A stretch of 64,000 nt of DNA. Source: Pagrus major. Lineage: Eukaryota > Chordata > Actinopteri > Spariformes > Sparidae. The stretch is from NCBI RefSeq assembly GCF_040436345.1, contig NC_133220.1, positions 7,132,436 through 7,196,435 of the forward strand, written 5' to 3'. Under the pieces are notes generated by a model that saw nothing but the letters and a program-made list of their open reading frames with translations, did not search any database and was not told the origin of the DNA. How positions within the stretch are numbered: position 1 is the stretch's first letter; each line of letters begins with the position of its first letter. The position numbers and the translations under genes were made by a program. Shown in pieces: positions 13,299 to 25,019 of this stretch.

Positions 13299-16200
13299 AT
13301 GGCTTCACCATGGAAACACTGCTGCATCCTCCTCCTCTCTCTCCTCATCCTCCATCCGCAGTCGTCCACCTGCCTCGACCGACAGCCTGCTGACAGGTAG
13401 GTGAGAGGCAGAGACACAGAGATGATGATTTACCTCAGTGCTTTGTTGTTGTCACCGACCTCTCCTGACTCTCTCTAATCTTTGACTCCTGACACGTTCA
13501 GCTCAAAGATTACTGATGCGCCTCGACTGTGTGGACCACCGGGAGCTGTGGTAGTTTCATTGATTGTGGGGTTTTTTTTCCATTAAAGGTGCTTAGAGTG
13601 ATTTTTTTATTTGGTCATATGGAGGCAGAGGGACCCAACATGTGATGTATCATCACCTTATAAAGCAGTGTTGGCAAACAGCCACCTATTTCCACATCCA
13701 GCAGACACAAAGCACCACCATGATCCCAGAGCAGTCTCGTGTTTGTGTCTGCCTAATGAATGCTTTGCTTTAAATCCCTTTTTTTTTGTCAGCAGCGTGT
13801 TGGTCTCCTGAGGGAAATATCTGTCTCTTTAGCTGCTAGATATTCCACTTTCTTCACCGGCTGATCTCCAATGTGATCTAATTGCTGTTTGGTGCAGGGA
13901 ATGTAGCGTCCAGTAGGTTTTCCAGAGCTTGCTCGCTGCTGGAAAACGACTCTGAACCACACAGTGAATGACGCTAAAAAGATGCTAAAAAGGGTGAATA
14001 TTTGACTTCATCAAACCGTATCCCAGAATCTCCAGTCGTAGCACTGCACGTCTGACTTCCATGCACGAGTTTGGGTCCCGTTGCAGACCTGACGTTAACG
14101 TTCCTGTATGGGATAATGTCAGTGTGTGATCAGTATCGGCTGATGGAGAAGAGCCCTTTTTGTCCCCCTTCCTTCAGTGTTTTACATTTTGTTCTTGTGC
14201 ATTTAAAAGGTCTTAAGGTTTAAGAAGGTCAAAGTCTGCACCAACAGAAGCTCCTCTCTCCCACAGAAACGCCTCGTCAGTAGTCCCGCCTTTAATTCTG
14301 TGACTTTATGACATCACCCTATGACACTATGTCACGCATTTGCATGATTTCTGCCTAGCGGTTAGTTCGGCAACTAAGAATTTATTTAGCGAAGCTGCTC
14401 TGTTGTTGTTAGCGGTGCTGGGTCAGGCGTGTGTGAGCCGACCAATCAGAGCAGACTGGGTATTTGGGCGGAGGGGCCTTAAAGATACAGGAGCTAAAAC
14501 ATTGGACAGAATGAGAAGACTGATGTGTTTTTTGAGCATTAAAGCATTAAGTATTAACGCAAAAGAAAATGATGAACCTGAAAACGAGCGTAATATGTCT
14601 TTTCTTTAAAATCAAATATCGGCATCAGCACAAAATGCACATTCCTGTTGATATGATGATGCTTTAATCATGTGCACGTGATGCTTATCTGCCCAGTGAA
14701 TGTGTACATTTTGAAAAGCATTGTATGACTGCATCAGCCAGTGGGCCATCACAGAATTGTACTCAGTAGAGCGCATACCTCCGCCAAGGCCCAACGGTCC
14801 CCTTTTATTCAATCGAGCCTAATCCAATATCAAACTGGCCCTGTATCACCCTAGATTTAAACCACCAATAACTGCTTAAACATTATTCAAGCTCACCAGG
14901 TCTGTAACAGACAGTTATCACCTACATCGTGTTGGGAAAGAGTATAGATTTTCATTAGGATCTGCAACAGCCACCAGCCACCTATTTACACCCGATTTTT
15001 TTCATCAGGATCCGTGCATTACTCCCTGAGACATTAACGAAATGTAGGCAAAAAAACACCAAGAATGTTAAAGAAAGAGAAAAAGATGGATCCATCCCTT
15101 TATCTGGTCTGCACTGAGTCTATTCTGGGCCGAGACTCATCCTCCATCCAAGTTTCATAGTTTTTCTGTAAACCTGCGGACAATCCAACCAACCAACCAA
15201 CAAATAAACACGTTAATTCCACTACAGGAGAGATCTGATGTTCTCTGCAATAAGGTGGAAAATTATGAACATGTCTCCATATCAGCATGAGCAGTCAGCC
15301 AAAATGAGCTGGACACTATCGGCATATTGGATCTCGGCAAAGACTCATTATAGTGCATCATTAGTTCCTGTTTAATTTTCTTAAACCATGACCTAACAAT
15401 TTATTTGCCACGGCCATGATCTTTCTCTAAACTCAACCACATCCTAGTTGCTCTGCACAGATATTGTGGAAACCGAGATTTGTATAATGTGTTCCCTGGA
15501 CCGAAAATCCTCATTATACACGACCCAGAGCTTTGCAGAATCATTCAATATCAACATTGCTGTTGGTTGTGTTGACACAATTACATCACAAATGGGATGA
15601 TAATGTTGCTCTGTTGGGTGTTAAATAAGGCAGCTGTTCACTTTGTCATTTCTTGCAGTGGGCGGCTGCTGACGGTAACAGAGGGAGAAGCTGCAAAATC
15701 TCCTTTTGGCTGAGAGCCTCCCCATCCTTCATGACCTGACTGTGTGTGTGTGTGTGTTTATGTGTGTTTGCTCATGATTGTATGATTATGTAATCTGTGC
15801 AATCCCACAATCCACAGTCCTGTGCTCTGACCCAGTGCACAAGAGGAGCTAAACCCTTTTTTGGCTGCAGGCAGTCGGAAAGGATTTGACAACTCTATCT
15901 CTATTGTTGTATTAAGGACATCTATAATACGTTTAGTATGCGCTGAGAGAAATGTGAAACACATTTTATTTGACATGACCGTATTGAGATGAAGACGGCC
16001 TCTGGTCAAAGGTGGAGCGTCCACTTGGCACATGCACATGAGATGCTCCTCCCTACCTGACCAGAGTAGAGACAACAGTCCTGTGTGGGCTTTAGACAGA
16101 TATATGTGGATATACTTTAGGCTCTGATTTCCAAAGTTTAACTGATGGACCCAAGATGTCCCCCCAGTTCCTGTCATTGCCTCACTCGACCTTTTGATCT

Positions 16201-16730
16201 GCACAGGCTCAGGATTCTTTGAATAAAACCTGAAAGTGCTGCATGTTTTTGTAAAAAGCAATCAGAGCTGCTACACGAGTCTTTGTCTCTGTAGTCTGGA
16301 TCAGAGTGGCTCCTCTCAGCGACAGAACATCTCTGTTCCAGACTGATCACTGTCTGAAACCACTTTAATCCACAGGCTGAATGACCGAGTCACTGAACTC
16401 ACCAGGTGCATTCAGGGTCCTCAACACCTCACAGGTCATCCTCATTCGTTTATGGTGATTTAAAATGTTTTGCATTACTTATATTTACATATTTTTTATC
16501 ATCCCTTTACTCGTTATTTAATGAGAATTTATACATTTTATGAGACACTTTTGTGTTTTTGTTTTTTAATGGTTCTAAAAGTTTAAACAAGACAGAAGAT
16601 GCTGTGTCAGGTTAAAAGTGGGAAATGATAATGAATATTATGTCAGTTATTTATTGATCCTTCTGTCATTTCTGTTCACAGTGCCGCTGTCTCTACAGTT
16701 CAAGGTCAGTTCTATCTATCTATCTATCTA

Positions 16731-16777
<47 letters not shown>

Positions 16778-18835
16778 CCTATCTATCTATCTGTCTATCT
16801 GTCTATCTGTCTATCTGAACATTTCCCTGCAACAAATTATGACGGTGCTCTCTCTATTATTGATTATTGTTTATGAAATTCATCCTGTTTTTGTCTCTCC
16901 AGATGAAGGGATGACACAGGGTGATGGAGGGATGTGGATGGAGCAGAGTTTGATATCTGCAGACCAACCGTCCAGACAACAGCAGGTAAACTCTGAGTGG
17001 AGGACAGTGGAGGTTTTGTTACTAATACAGAAATACAGCATCACAAGTATCACTTCACTTGATAAAAAAAGAGTAATTTTCTCCCTTTCACTGATTACAT
17101 GTTTATTTCTCCCTGTCTCATCTCCTCTTCAGTCTCCAGATGTTTCACGGAGGAAGTTGCTTCAGGCGCCAGGAGCTGCGCTTCCCTTCCCTCCTCTCAA
17201 GGTGGCGTTTTACCAGCTGGAACGCATTTCACAGACAGTCATGGGGAAAATTTCAAAGAGCATATTGAGCTGATGGCGTTGGCTTATAGTTTTAATTTTA
17301 TATAGAGTTTTCACATGTTAAAGTTACATTCAGCTTCTTATCCGACAAAGAACAAAAATAATTCACAAAATCTCACAGTGTGGCTTTAATATGAACGATC
17401 CTCCCTCCTTGTGCAACTGGAAATGTTGTCAAAAAAATATGATTATTGTAGCTTTAGTTTACGGTATCAACATGATTATGATGTATGTGGGCTATACAAA
17501 ACATATACAAAGTAACTTACAAAAGTGGATCTCAGGTGTAACACTGTTGTCTCCGTGCACCAGGTGTTGTCCAACGGGCAGCCATGTGTCCTGTTCCAGG
17601 CCAGGAAGTTGTCTCTCCGATATGAGAGGCAGAAGCAGCTGGACCTGACGGAGAGAACCTTCTCCCCTCAGAAACCCGTCGACACCAGCCAGTCTGTCTG
17701 CCACCAGGACAAGGCCACGTATGTACACCTGTCTGTCTACCTGTCTGTCTACCTGTAAAAGCATCAGAACACTTATAAAGCAATAACAATAACACATAAC
17801 CTGTCTGTCTGTCTGTCCACAGGTTGGTCATGAGGTTTGGAGATGTGGAGGATCTGAGAGGCCTCTCCATCAGGTCAGTAGCACAATCTATAAACCAGTG
17901 CTGGAATGTAACTAAGTACATTTACTCAAGTTGTGTGCTTCAGTACAATTATGAGGCACTTGTACTTAACTTGATTATACTGTAAGTTGTACTTTACTAT
18001 ATCCAATTTATGCAACTCTATACTACCATTTTTAAAATCTCGTTGCACATGATAAATCTAAATCTACAGTTTGGACTGACTGTTTCCTCTCGTCCCTCTG
18101 GTGTCAGGCTGCAGATGTCCAACACTTTCTACGAGTCTTCAGGTCAGTGGTGGTTCTCGGTGGAAAGTGTCTCTCTGCTTTACAACACCTCTGAAGAGGC
18201 CGTGTTCAACGCCAGCGAGGTGTACGCCCCAGCCTCCTCCTCCTACCACTGCATCCACGTCAGCAGCCTGCAGCGCTACAGCGCCCTGCTGCTGCCCAGC
18301 ACCGAGCCTGCCCGCCGCTGGTCCGTCACCTTCACCAACTTCCAGGTACTAAACATAACATTAATAAAGAAGAGGTTAAATCAGATAATCTTTCATTCGG
18401 CAGTGGTGGCTAACAATGAGGACAAGACCTCCCATGATGCCGCACTACTTCTTAATGTCATGAAACTACGTCTCCTGTGTTCATTGCTTTCACTAAAAGG
18501 ACCCTAGCAGCAAAAATCTTTTCCACTTTTACAAAATGTCTCTGTTCCCTCCTCAGATTCAAGCGTTCAACGTCACCTCTGGTAAATTTTCCCCTGCGAG
18601 CGACTGCGCCACCTTCCTGACTCCGGCCATCCTGATGGGGCTCATCACCTCCCTCATCCTGCTGCTGGTCCTGGCCTACGCCCTCCACATGGTCATCCAC
18701 CTGAAACACATAGAGCACGACGACGAACACAAGGCCGAAATCTACTACCCTCAAAACCCTGACCAGCCTGATCACTGCTGTGTGGAAAATGTGGCTGAGA
18801 AAAATATTCTGTACTGTAGCCAAGAAAATAATTAG
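13299..18835 (+). CDS. atp6ap1l: V-type proton ATPase subunit S1-like protein (8 coding exons)
   Basis: Exons: 13299-13396, 16682-16704 (23 bp), 16903-16985, 17133-17201, 17564-17718, 17823-17873, 18108-18345, 18557-18835. Frame is kept throughout: 331 aa. The start at 13299 gives a signal peptide (MASPWKHCCILLLSLLILHP); the inner ATG at 13310 is in a frame that stops at once. The luminal part has a TLVMRFGDVEDLRGLSIR segment, cysteines, and N-glycosylation sequons (NTS, NAS, NVT). One membrane helix lies at about residues 263-286, followed by an acidic, histidine-containing cytosolic tail. The motif IQAFNV...F..ASDCA.F is diagnostic of the ATP6AP1 (Ac45) C-terminal domain, which assists V-ATPase assembly. 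It is shorter than ATP6AP1 (about 470 aa) and lacks its large N-terminal domain, as ATP6AP1L proteins do. The donor of exon 4 (AAG|GTGGCG) is weak. Confidence 0.92.
13575..13770 (+). repeat. Dispersed teleost repeat with 'aacagccacctatttccaca'
   Basis: The word order (ccttataaag, aacagc.gcttatt.acacatccagc.gacac, gtgtctgcctaatgaatg) recurs at about 32350-32520. The two copies share an ordered set of phrases but are well diverged. Class unknown. Confidence 0.5.
14230..14560 (+). repeat. Dispersed teleost repeat with 'accaatcagagcagactggg'
   Basis: The segment around 'ccaatcagagcagactgggt ... ggggccttaaagatacagga' is recognised from memory as a widespread acanthomorph repeat that often carries a CCAAT box. 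No second copy lies in this window, so the assignment depends on that recall. Confidence 0.4.
14745..15215 (+). repeat. SINE-like repeat, near full-length copy
   Basis: It starts near 'agagcgcatacctccgccaa' and ends in 'caatccaaccaaccaaccaa'. The last 130 bases match the copy at 5700-5870. The middle part ('aagaatgttaaagaaagaga') is also typical of this teleost family. Confidence 0.6.
16710..16818 (+). repeat. (ATCT)n microsatellite directly after atp6ap1-like exon 2
   Basis: About 25 ATCT units with a few interruptions start within ten bases of the 23-bp exon 2 donor (CAAG|GTCAGT at 16704/16705). Confidence 0.95.
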
Positions 18836-19022
18836 AGACTTTAAATAGATAAACTTCAGAAAGAGACGCAGCTGATTTGATGCTGACAACTGGCATCAAA
18901 CCTCTGATGTGATGAGATACTTTGAGCTCAGGCTTAGATTTTTTAAATATATATTTCATATTTAGTGTGTTTTTTTAATTTGCCCATTAGTGAATATCTG
19001 TCTTTGTCTTTTTAACAAATTT

Positions 19023-19028
19023 AATAAA
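19023..19028 (+). terminator. atp6ap1l: Poly(A) signal of atp6ap1-like
   Basis: AATAAA lies about 190 bases past the stop codon, followed by a second and third A-rich hexamer within 20 bases. Confidence 0.6.
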
Positions 19029-19905
19029 AATATAAATAAAAAATATATTGTGGACTTTGTAATATTTGCACTCACAGGCTTCTATAGAGGCAGCAGAACA
19101 AGTAGGTTTAGACACGTGGGGGCATTTATCAGCTCTCAAAAGAATTAAGAATCACAAATAAAAAAGATGTTATGAAATAAAATTTGTGAATGAATATAGA
19201 ACAAAACTGCAACAACAAAATTGTAAAATATTCAAAGTTGGTTTTTAATTAGCTCATTATTATGAATTCTTATTTTATCCCTTTTATTCATTTTATTGCA
19301 AACCATTTACACACTCATCAACAAGTGGGTTTGATAGAGAGAAAAAAAAATGACCTACAGTAAACCAGTTTTTATAAAAAAAAGAAACAGGATGAAAAAT
19401 ATTTCATACTTCTGAGTTGTGCTTAAATGTATTTTATTAATTCGAAATGTATTTTATTTATTTATTGTATTTTATTATTTTATTTATTTTGAACATCTTT
19501 AAAATTAAATAAAAATGATAAATAAAAATATAGGCAAGACAACAAAAACATAAATGTTATCAGAAACACATACATATCATAAGTTTAAGTTCCAGTAGAT
19601 TAATCAAATAAGGCAATCAATGTTTGAAAAGGAGTGAGAAGAAGTTGAAAACCTTTGTAGTCCTAACCCCTTTGTCTATTTTTATACTTTATCTGTAGAC
19701 TTTATTATTATTTGATTACTTAATGATTATAGTCTGTAAATTGTCTTCACTTATGGATATGACATCATATAAAGCAAAGACATACAGCATAGTCATTTAA
19801 ATCATACAAATTTAAAGATGAAAAAAATCAATACATTCTTGGAATTAGCCTATTGATCTTATTAGGTTTGAGTCCATATAACGACTGGTGTCATTTTAAT
19901 CCTGA

Positions 19906-19919
19906 CCGGTAGGTGGCAG
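19906..19919 (+). promoter_or_regulatory. CTCF-like core motif upstream of pde12
   Basis: CCGGTAGGTGGCAG agrees with the AGGTGGCAG version of the CTCF core on the plus strand, about 0.8 kb before the pde12 start codon. It is a motif match only; the surrounding text looks like part of a dispersed repeat. Confidence 0.35.
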
Positions 19920-20712
19920 TGATGGTTGCAGAGGCGCACAGGTAGCCATATTTTGTTGAAGAAGACGAAGAAGAAGACGCTCATGCTGACTTCAGGGACA
20001 GTGCGGACAGTTAATGTACGCCACTAACTTTTGTATACAAAAAAAAAACATTGTACTTGTCGTGGCAACTTTGTAGTACCACTCTGACAACAAGGAAGAA
20101 GACAACAATCTCTAAAAGTATTGCCGCATTTTTAAGGCTCAGAACAAGGTTCCCAAATTGAAAGTTATCTTGTGACGCTGTTCTCCGTATTGAACTTAAA
20201 CGCAACCTCCTGGATGAGGTTGCCAATGACAGTTAGCAAAACTTTGCTCTCACGACAAACAGCTGATCAGGTAAATGTCAAAGGATCTTTTGATGAAATT
20301 TAGGTGGAAAACAATGTCGTAAGCCATCAGGTCAGGGTTCATTCAGTCAAATGTTATATTGTCCATGATTCGGCTAATCAAATATAAGGGAAACTAGCAT
20401 GATTAAGCTACATGTGCATGATCAAATACTCCTCACAACACGATATGATATTTAATTAAAAACAGCGGTTTGATTCCTGAAGCCTGTCTGTTGTTAAGTT
20501 TTGAATCGGACAATCGGAGGTCGAGTTAAACTCCGCATTTGCTTGTTTTCTCTTCAAGTTAGCTGGTTAGCTTCCTCGATTAGCATTTTTGTCCAACCGG
20601 TGTAGCCGTAGGACGGTCCCACAGCAGGTGACGTCAGAAGGGGACCACCAGCCTCCCGGTGTAGTTGAGTGTCCGACTGGTTTCGCTGTCATCTCTCTTT
20701 CGCCGGGACTTC

Positions 20713-23700
20713 ATGTTCAACCACCTCTCCGCTGCCCTCGCACTGCTTCCCCGCCGCCTGCTCTCCACCTCACCGAGGACTTTGACCGGAGTCTGCCGCC
20801 GCCTCCTCCGCAGGATGGAGCCGGCCGCGGTGAGGTGCCTCCCCGGGGAGCCCAAACTCACCATCTCCTTCTGCCTGGACGGGAGCCACAAGTGCATGCT
20901 GCGGGACCAGGACGAGGCTCTGGGTAAGGTCCTGGCCCGGATCTCCAACGGCATCACCAAGGACCAAAGGAAGGCGAAGAAGTCGAAGAAGAACAAGGGA
21001 CAGCAGCCGTGTGAGACCCCGGAGTCCGCCGTGGTGAAGCTGTACTACGAAGGGGACGAGGTGGCCGACACGGTGCCGAACTCGGAGGCGTGGCGGGACG
21101 GAGCCGTGCTGCAGGTGGGGGACGTGAAGTACTCGGTGCAGAGGAACGCTCCGACCTTCACCGCCGCCGAGCTGCCGGCGTCTCTGCTGGCCGGGTTCCC
21201 CGTCTGCCCCAGTCTGGAGGTGGAGTTTGGGAACCTGCAAGACTGCGAGTTCACCTGGTATAAAGAAAATACCATGAACACAAGGTAACTACACAAAAGT
21301 GCTACTGACAGATCATGCTGCACACTTTGTCCAGTATAATGTTGATTTTTCTTGAATCATCCTTCAAATGTGGTTATCAAAAATATATGTACATAATGGT
21401 GGGATGTTATTTTACAGTTAGCTTGTTAGTAGCTTTATTGTCCAAAACGACAGCAGTGCAGTGAAAAAGTAATCTTCTCTGGTAATTTAATAATTATAAA
21501 TTACCTCAAGCATCTTTTTCTGCATTATGTTCTGTAAAAAAAGGGTTAGTTTGTTCAAGTTTATTTTTCACTAGAGCCCGACTGATAAATCGGCTGGCCG
21601 ATATTATGGCAGATATATTGGTACCAGCATATAAGCTGTCGATATCAGCAGGTATGAAAACTTTTTTTGGTTCAAGATCATCTGTCCTGTAATATCGAAG
21701 TCAGTTTGGTAAAGAGACAAATCAGTGTAATAGATCATAAGAAGCGTCACCAGAGCTAAGACCTGAACTGCATGAAGATAAATGATAAACAAGACTAAAA
21801 AAATGCGTAGATAACTTTCTCGAGGTCATCAGAGGGTAAAAAAACAAGCTTTTTTAGAAATATCTTTCACATTTAGGAGGCAGGGCTGTTCAACTACAGA
21901 GACTGCCAAGGTTGTTGTAAATCAGACTGGACAATCTGAAATTTAATGTCATTTAGTGAAAGAAGTTATGGGACACCCAACACCTTTGTCCTTGTTTTTC
22001 TCTCTACTTGTTCTTGTCCTAGCCCTGAAGTTGCTGGACAAGTCCCAACTCAGGACAGCAGATGGACAGAGGTAGGAAGTGAGAGAGTCCACGTCCCGTC
22101 CAATCAGGACATCGGCTGCAGGCTCAAACTGCGCTGCACACCTAAAGATGGAGGACGCAGTGGCCAGGTGAAGGAACTGGTCTCTGTGGGAGCCGTAGAG
22201 GCCGGACCAGGCGTGTGCACGTTCGACAACCGACACGCGTACACTGTCAAAGAGGCGGAGTGGCCGGTTGTGAGGGTGGTGTCGTACAACATCCTCGCCG
22301 ATGTGTACGCCCAAACAGAACTGTCCAAGACTGTGCTTTACCCGTACTGCGCCCCCTACGCCCTGCAGCTGGACTACAGGCAGAACCTGATCAAGAAGGA
22401 GCTGGCTGGATACAACGCTGACATCATCTGTCTGCAGGAGGTCGACAAAGGTAACATGTCTCCTCATTGCTTTCAATCCTAATCACAACTAAACCAAGTC
22501 GTGAGTGATGAGTGTCTCCATCATTTCTGTAAAGTCCCATCATCTAGTGCATGTGTCTGGTCTCTGACTCTCTTCATGTTCTCTGGACTCTTTAGGGGTG
22601 TTCACAGACAGTCTGACTCCAGCTCTGGATGCCTTCGGTCTGGACGGCGTTTTCAGGATCAAAGATAAGCAGCATGAAGGACTGGCCACTTTCTACCGCA
22701 GGTGAGATCTGCCAGCAGCCAGAATCAGAAGAAAACGTTGTCTGTGTTTTTTCAGTCTGATGCAGTTCTGTTCCTGTCACACAGGATTTGATTGATAAGT
22801 TAAAAGCCACATCCACAAGGTGCTTTATGTTACTGGTCCATATGGAAGTAGCATAAAAAATTAAAATGACCCTTTAACGGTCCTCAGACTGGCCGTTCCT
22901 GCTTCAACCACACAAGAGCACCTAAACAATGCTGCATACCTCTCAGACTGCAACCACAGTATTTAGTTTATGTGATGTTCAACTTTTGGTCATTTAAAAG
23001 TGACATTTGATTCCTTATTAGGTCAAAGTTTAAGCTCTTGAGCCAACATGACATCGTGCTGAATGAGGCATTGACCTCTGACCCCGTCCAGTCTACGCTG
23101 CTGGAGAAGGTTTCTGCTAACAGTGCTCTGAAGGACAAGATACTACAGAGGTCCACCGCCCTGCAGGTACTACTGTACACCTGCTCTTCACCTGCTGTGT
23201 TCACTTTACTTTGTAAATCAATCAGAAGAGGACTCAGTCTTTTAATGGATGAATTGACTCCTCCAAAAAAGAATAAACAGAATACTAATGGAAAAACTAA
23301 ACATTTACAGTCTCCTTGTTGTAAATACTCAGCTTTGTCAGCTTTTGACACTTGTCTTTCTTGATTCATTTCTCTGCAGGTCAGTGTACTCGAGGACCTG
23401 AATAAACCAGGCAGGAAGGTGTGTGTGGCCAACACTCACCTGTACTGGCACCCAAAAGGTAAAACAACTTCTACAACAAATTTCTTTGGATGAACACCTG
23501 AGTCACTGATATAAGACAGCAGAGTGATGACCCTGTAACCTTCAGGCCTTTACACACCAAGTCTGTTTTTCTTTAATCGGTCATTCCAATTAAAAAAATG
23601 TTACGCAACGAATCCTTGCACAATGATTCCAATACATTTTATTATTTTAGTCGTGAGTACCTGAAAACTGAATTCATCTCCTTTGAAGGAGGGAACGTTC

Positions 23701-24701
23701 GTTTGGTCCAGATGGGCGTGGCTCTGCAACATCTGGGTCATGTGATCGGCGCGGTCGCTCCTGGAGCCCCTCTGGTGTTTTGTGGTGATTTTAACTCCAG
23801 CCCTAACTCAGGTAACTCCACACCTGAAGGACAGACCACTGCAGCACCAGTCTCTGCCAATATTCACTTTGTCTTCACAGGAGATGTTCATATGACTGAT
23901 GTTAAAAATACATGTCCTGTTTTGATAGCAGTGTGTTTTTCTCCTCATCCTGTCTGCAGGTGTGTTCCAGCTGGTCACCGAGGCTCTGGTTCCTCAGCAG
24001 CATGAAGACTGGAGCAGCTCTGGGCCGGAGGAGTCCTGCAGTATGGAGCTGCCCTCAGCCTTCCCTCCGCTGCTGAGCGCCTGCAGCGAGCCGGCCTACA
24101 CAAACTACGTGGGAGGATTTCACGGCTGCCTGGACTACATCTTTATACAGCCGGACAGCATGCAGGTAATGATACTGACACTGATACTACTGTTATCACT
24201 ACTGATGCAACCACTGCTATTGCTTTTCCAACTGCTAATCATACTCATGCTGCTACTAACACTAGTGGCAGTAGAAGCAGTGCCAATACTGCATACATGT
24301 ACTACTGCTAGTGCTGATCTTGTCTCTTTGATCTGTGTCTTGTTGCAGATCAATCTATAAATATTGGCTATAATCGATATTTCTGTAATAACAACAGATC
24401 ATGTGACTGCTTGTAGGTAGCCTTAAGTGAATAATACACTTGAGAAAGGACTCTTCAATAAAATAGGAAAAAAAAAATTTTTTTCCAGCTGTTAAACTTT
24501 TGAAATTAGCTAGATTTGCTTATTCATAAATTGTGGACGACTCTAACCACGAAGCTAACTTGCTGCTGTGTGTCTCTGTAGGTGGAGCAGATGATTCCTC
24601 TGCCCACCCACCAGGAGGTCACCACCTACGAGGCTCTGCCCAGCGTGGCTCACCCCTCCGACCACATCGCCCTGATCTGCGACCTGCGCTGGAACCCCTG
24701 A
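20713..24701 (+). CDS. pde12: 2',5'-phosphodiesterase 12, mitochondrial (8 coding exons)
   Basis: Exons: 20713-21284, 22023-22450, 22596-22701, 23022-23166, 23380-23458, 23689-23811, 23960-24165, 24582-24701. This gives 592 aa against 609 in human. The first ATG (MFNHLSAALALLPRRLLSTS) starts an Arg/Leu-rich presequence without acids, fitting mitochondrial import. The middle is the PDE12 N-terminal domain (EPKLTISFCLDGSHK, DGAVLQVGDVKYSV). The C-terminal exonuclease-endonuclease-phosphatase domain has all its signatures: VVSYNILADVYAQTE, CLQEVDKG (Glu330, metal ligand), NTHLYWHPKG, FCGDFNSSPNS (Asp477), GCLDYIFI and HPSDHIAL (His581). The enzyme degrades 2-5A and trims poly(A) on mitochondrial RNAs. 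Human PDE12 also lies near ASB14. Confidence 0.97.
21575..21665 (+). repeat. Fragment of 'cgataaatcggccggccgat'-type teleost repeat
   Basis: The stretch 'actgataaatcggctggccg atatt...atatattggtacc' in pde12 intron 1 matches the start of a widespread fish repeat family, recognised from memory. Only the first part can be followed. Confidence 0.45.
24166..24330 (+). repeat. Degenerate ACT/CTG trinucleotide-rich stretch in pde12 intron 7
   Basis: Right after the donor at 24165 the sequence is made of diverged 'actgctact' and 'actgatact' units. No perfect tandem run remains. Confidence 0.5.
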
Positions 24702-25005
24702 CCTCTGACGTCTGACCTCAAACCACTTGGAAGAAACACACTGGAGAACTGGACCATCAGTCGCTCCTGCAAATACAATCTGACTTTATACTGAATGAAA
24801 TCTGAGCATGGAAACATGTTGCGGCAGACAACAGAAACATGGACGAGCAGAGAAATCATCAAACGCAGAACTGTCTTAACTTACAACATGACATTGTGTT
24901 ATTAACAGTACGATAATTCATGAATTTTTTAATCACTGATATTCAGTGTTGGGGTTGTTGCCGGGAGAATGAATGAGTTGCACATTGTTTATTTTTCTTA
25001 AAAGT

Positions 25006-25011
25006 AATAAA
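25006..25011 (+). terminator. pde12: Poly(A) signal of pde12
   Basis: AATAAA about 305 bases after the stop codon, the first canonical hexamer downstream. Confidence 0.65.
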
Positions 25012-25019
25012 CTGCTTTG

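Larger units (their letters stand above)
13397..16681. other. Large first intron of atp6ap1-like, rich in dispersed repeats
   Basis: This 3.3 kb intron has no internal coding exon I can support. It holds three separate dispersed-repeat segments (about 13575-13770, 14230-14560, 14745-15215) and a short GT run near 15738. Confidence 0.6.
18836..20712. other. atp6ap1-like 3' UTR and intergenic region up to pde12
   Basis: AATAAA hexamers at 19023-19028 and nearby are the likely poly(A) site of atp6ap1-like. The rest is very AT-rich up to about 19860. From 19900 a CTCF-like motif (listed) and GAA/GAC-rich sequence lead into the pde12 promoter region. No gene is seen. Confidence 0.55.

Noticed and set aside
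16839-17273. 144-codon single-exon frame through atp6ap1-like exons 3 and 4
   Set aside because: It is made of two real exons plus an intron that happens to be open; the GT-AG junctions keep frame with the homologous protein.
20665-20712. N-terminal extension of PDE12 upstream of the ATG at 20713
   Set aside because: The frame is open only through a TTG codon and has a stop right before it. The ATG at 20713 gives a sensible mitochondrial presequence.
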